A DNA stretch of 64,000 nt, from contig NZ_ATWH01000009.1 in NCBI RefSeq assembly GCF_000421145.1, positions 161,575 to 225,574 of the forward strand, written 5' to 3'. The stretch comes from Glaciibacter superstes DSM 21135. Its GTDB lineage: Bacteria > Actinomycetota > Actinomycetes > Actinomycetales > Microbacteriaceae. The position numbers and the translations under genes were made by a program. A model generated the notes under the pieces. It ran no database searches and was not told the origin of the DNA. It saw nothing but the letters and a program-made list of their open reading frames with translations. Of the stretch, positions 63,525-64,000 are shown piece after piece. Within the stretch, counting starts at the first letter, position 1, and the number at the start of each line of letters is the position of its first letter.

Positions 63525-63869
63525 ACGATTGATGGAGGCGGCTGACGCCGCCGCTGTCTTCCCGCCCGGCCCTTTCGGATCGCCGGGCGGGGCCGTGCAG
63601 GTTACGGGGCCACCTCTCCCGCCTCAAGGGTCGCTACGCGATCGCTGCGCGACGGCCTCCGGCCGCCCTTGACCCGCGAGCCTCCGCGGCCCCTGACCGG
63701 CGGCAGCACCGGCAGGCCACAGCCTGCCGCACCCGATGCACGACCCCGTCCGGCGATCCGAAAACACAAAACCCACTTAGCAAAGTCTCCACGGTTTCAG
63801 GGGATTGACATATGGGTGGCTGGTGCCCCCTTTTTTGTCAGCGGAGTCTGTGGGTTTAAGTCTGAAGGT

Positions 63870-64000
63870 TTAGAAGGGTGGGATGTCGGGGGGGCCGTTC
63901 TTCACGGGTTCGATGTCGGGTGTCGTGATCGCGGTCGCTCCCAGCGGGGATGACCATTTGAGGACGCCGCCGGGTTTCTGGGTCAGTTTCCACGCTGTGA
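63870..64000 (-). CDS. 3' end of a probable DUF222/HNH endonuclease gene
   Basis: Only the last 43 or so codons are visible before the window ends. They read AWKLTQKPGGVLKWSSPLGA then TAITTPDIEP and end PPDIPPF before a TAA. The WxLTQxPGGxLxWxSPxG pattern resembles the C-terminus of 13E12/DUF222 HNH-endonuclease proteins, a multicopy family in Microbacteriaceae (family knowledge). The IS right end lies 60 bp from its stop. Because so little is visible the call is tentative. Confidence 0.45.
   Translation of the reverse strand, partial: TAWKLTQKPGGVLKWSSPLGATAITTPDIEPVKNGPPDIPPF

Larger units (their letters stand above)
62279..63810 (+). mobile_element. IS3-family insertion sequence
   Basis: 1532-bp element with imperfect terminal inverted repeats of 39 bp (62279-62317 and 63772-63810; 27 matches), both beginning TG and sharing AATCCCCT/ATTCCCCT and CGTGGAGA. 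It carries orfA and orfB in the IS3 arrangement, orfB in the -1 frame. About 285 bp between orfB and the right end are GC-rich without a gene and contain hairpins (for example CCCGCCCGGC/GCCGGGCGGG). No clear target duplication flanks it. Confidence 0.88.

Noticed and set aside
63811..63840. T-rich stretch after the IS right end as a terminator
   Set aside because: There is a run of six Ts after CCCCC but no stable stem could be drawn before it.
1..64000. Biosynthetic gene cluster, prophage or defence island
   Set aside because: No polyketide/peptide synthase, phage structural gene or defence system was seen; the only mobile gene set is the IS3 element, and the only toxin-antitoxin pair is the VapBC-like one.

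Overview
The window is high-GC actinobacterial DNA. Its codon usage, the frequent GGATGCC/GGCATCC words, the actinobacterial SRP RNA and the gene families suggest a soil- or plant-associated Microbacteriaceae (inference; the genus cannot be fixed by reading). The dominant theme is import and intracellular breakdown of plant hemicellulose oligosaccharides such as xyloglucan, arabinoxylan and galactosides.

Layout. (1) 1-7475: a minus-strand operon of two permeases, a sugar-binding lipoprotein, a GH51 arabinofuranosidase with an internal deletion, and a GH35 beta-galactosidase cut by the window edge. It sits behind paired LacI operators and a divergent LacI regulator. (2) 7636-15556: a CrtI-like oxidoreductase, then xfp-pta-ackA, the phosphoketolase route from xylulose 5-phosphate to acetate plus ATP. 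(3) 15767-32121: mostly housekeeping and accessory genes: MFS exporters, ArsR and XRE regulators, SRP RNA, tRNA-Ser(GGA), an AlkC/AlkD-like repair protein, a HerA-like ATPase, acetyltransferases, PAP2 phosphatase and a VapBC-like toxin-antitoxin pair. (4) 32490-39444: a second sugar ABC operon ending in a GH3 glycosidase, with a divergent LacI regulator. (5) 39456-41153: a divergent XRE regulator/SDR reductase pair. (6) 41260-54202: a third sugar ABC operon with GH31 alpha-xylosidase and GH1 beta-glucosidase, a ROK regulator, a LacI regulator, and xylA/xylB. (7) 54634-62092: an operon of Gfo/Idh oxidoreductase, GH42 beta-galactosidase, an MFS transporter-glycerate kinase fusion and an intact GH51. 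(8) 62279-63810: an IS3-family element with recognisable terminal inverted repeats. After it lies the 3' end of a probable DUF222/HNH gene.

How the genes fit together (inference). Three binding-protein-dependent importers, none with its own ATPase gene here, bring in oligosaccharides. Cytoplasmic GH31, GH1, GH3, GH35, GH42 and GH51 enzymes, all without signal peptides, trim them to xylose, glucose, galactose and arabinose. XylA and XylB make xylulose 5-phosphate, which Xfp, Pta and AckA can turn into acetate and ATP.

The most unusual structures are a set of long inverted repeats between genes (12736, 15641, 41185, 42518, 52549 and 54227-54603) and one more inside the xylB reading frame at 53387-53460. 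Others are the single-frame MFS-glycerate kinase fusion and the GH51 gene that has lost about 80 residues after its nucleophile.
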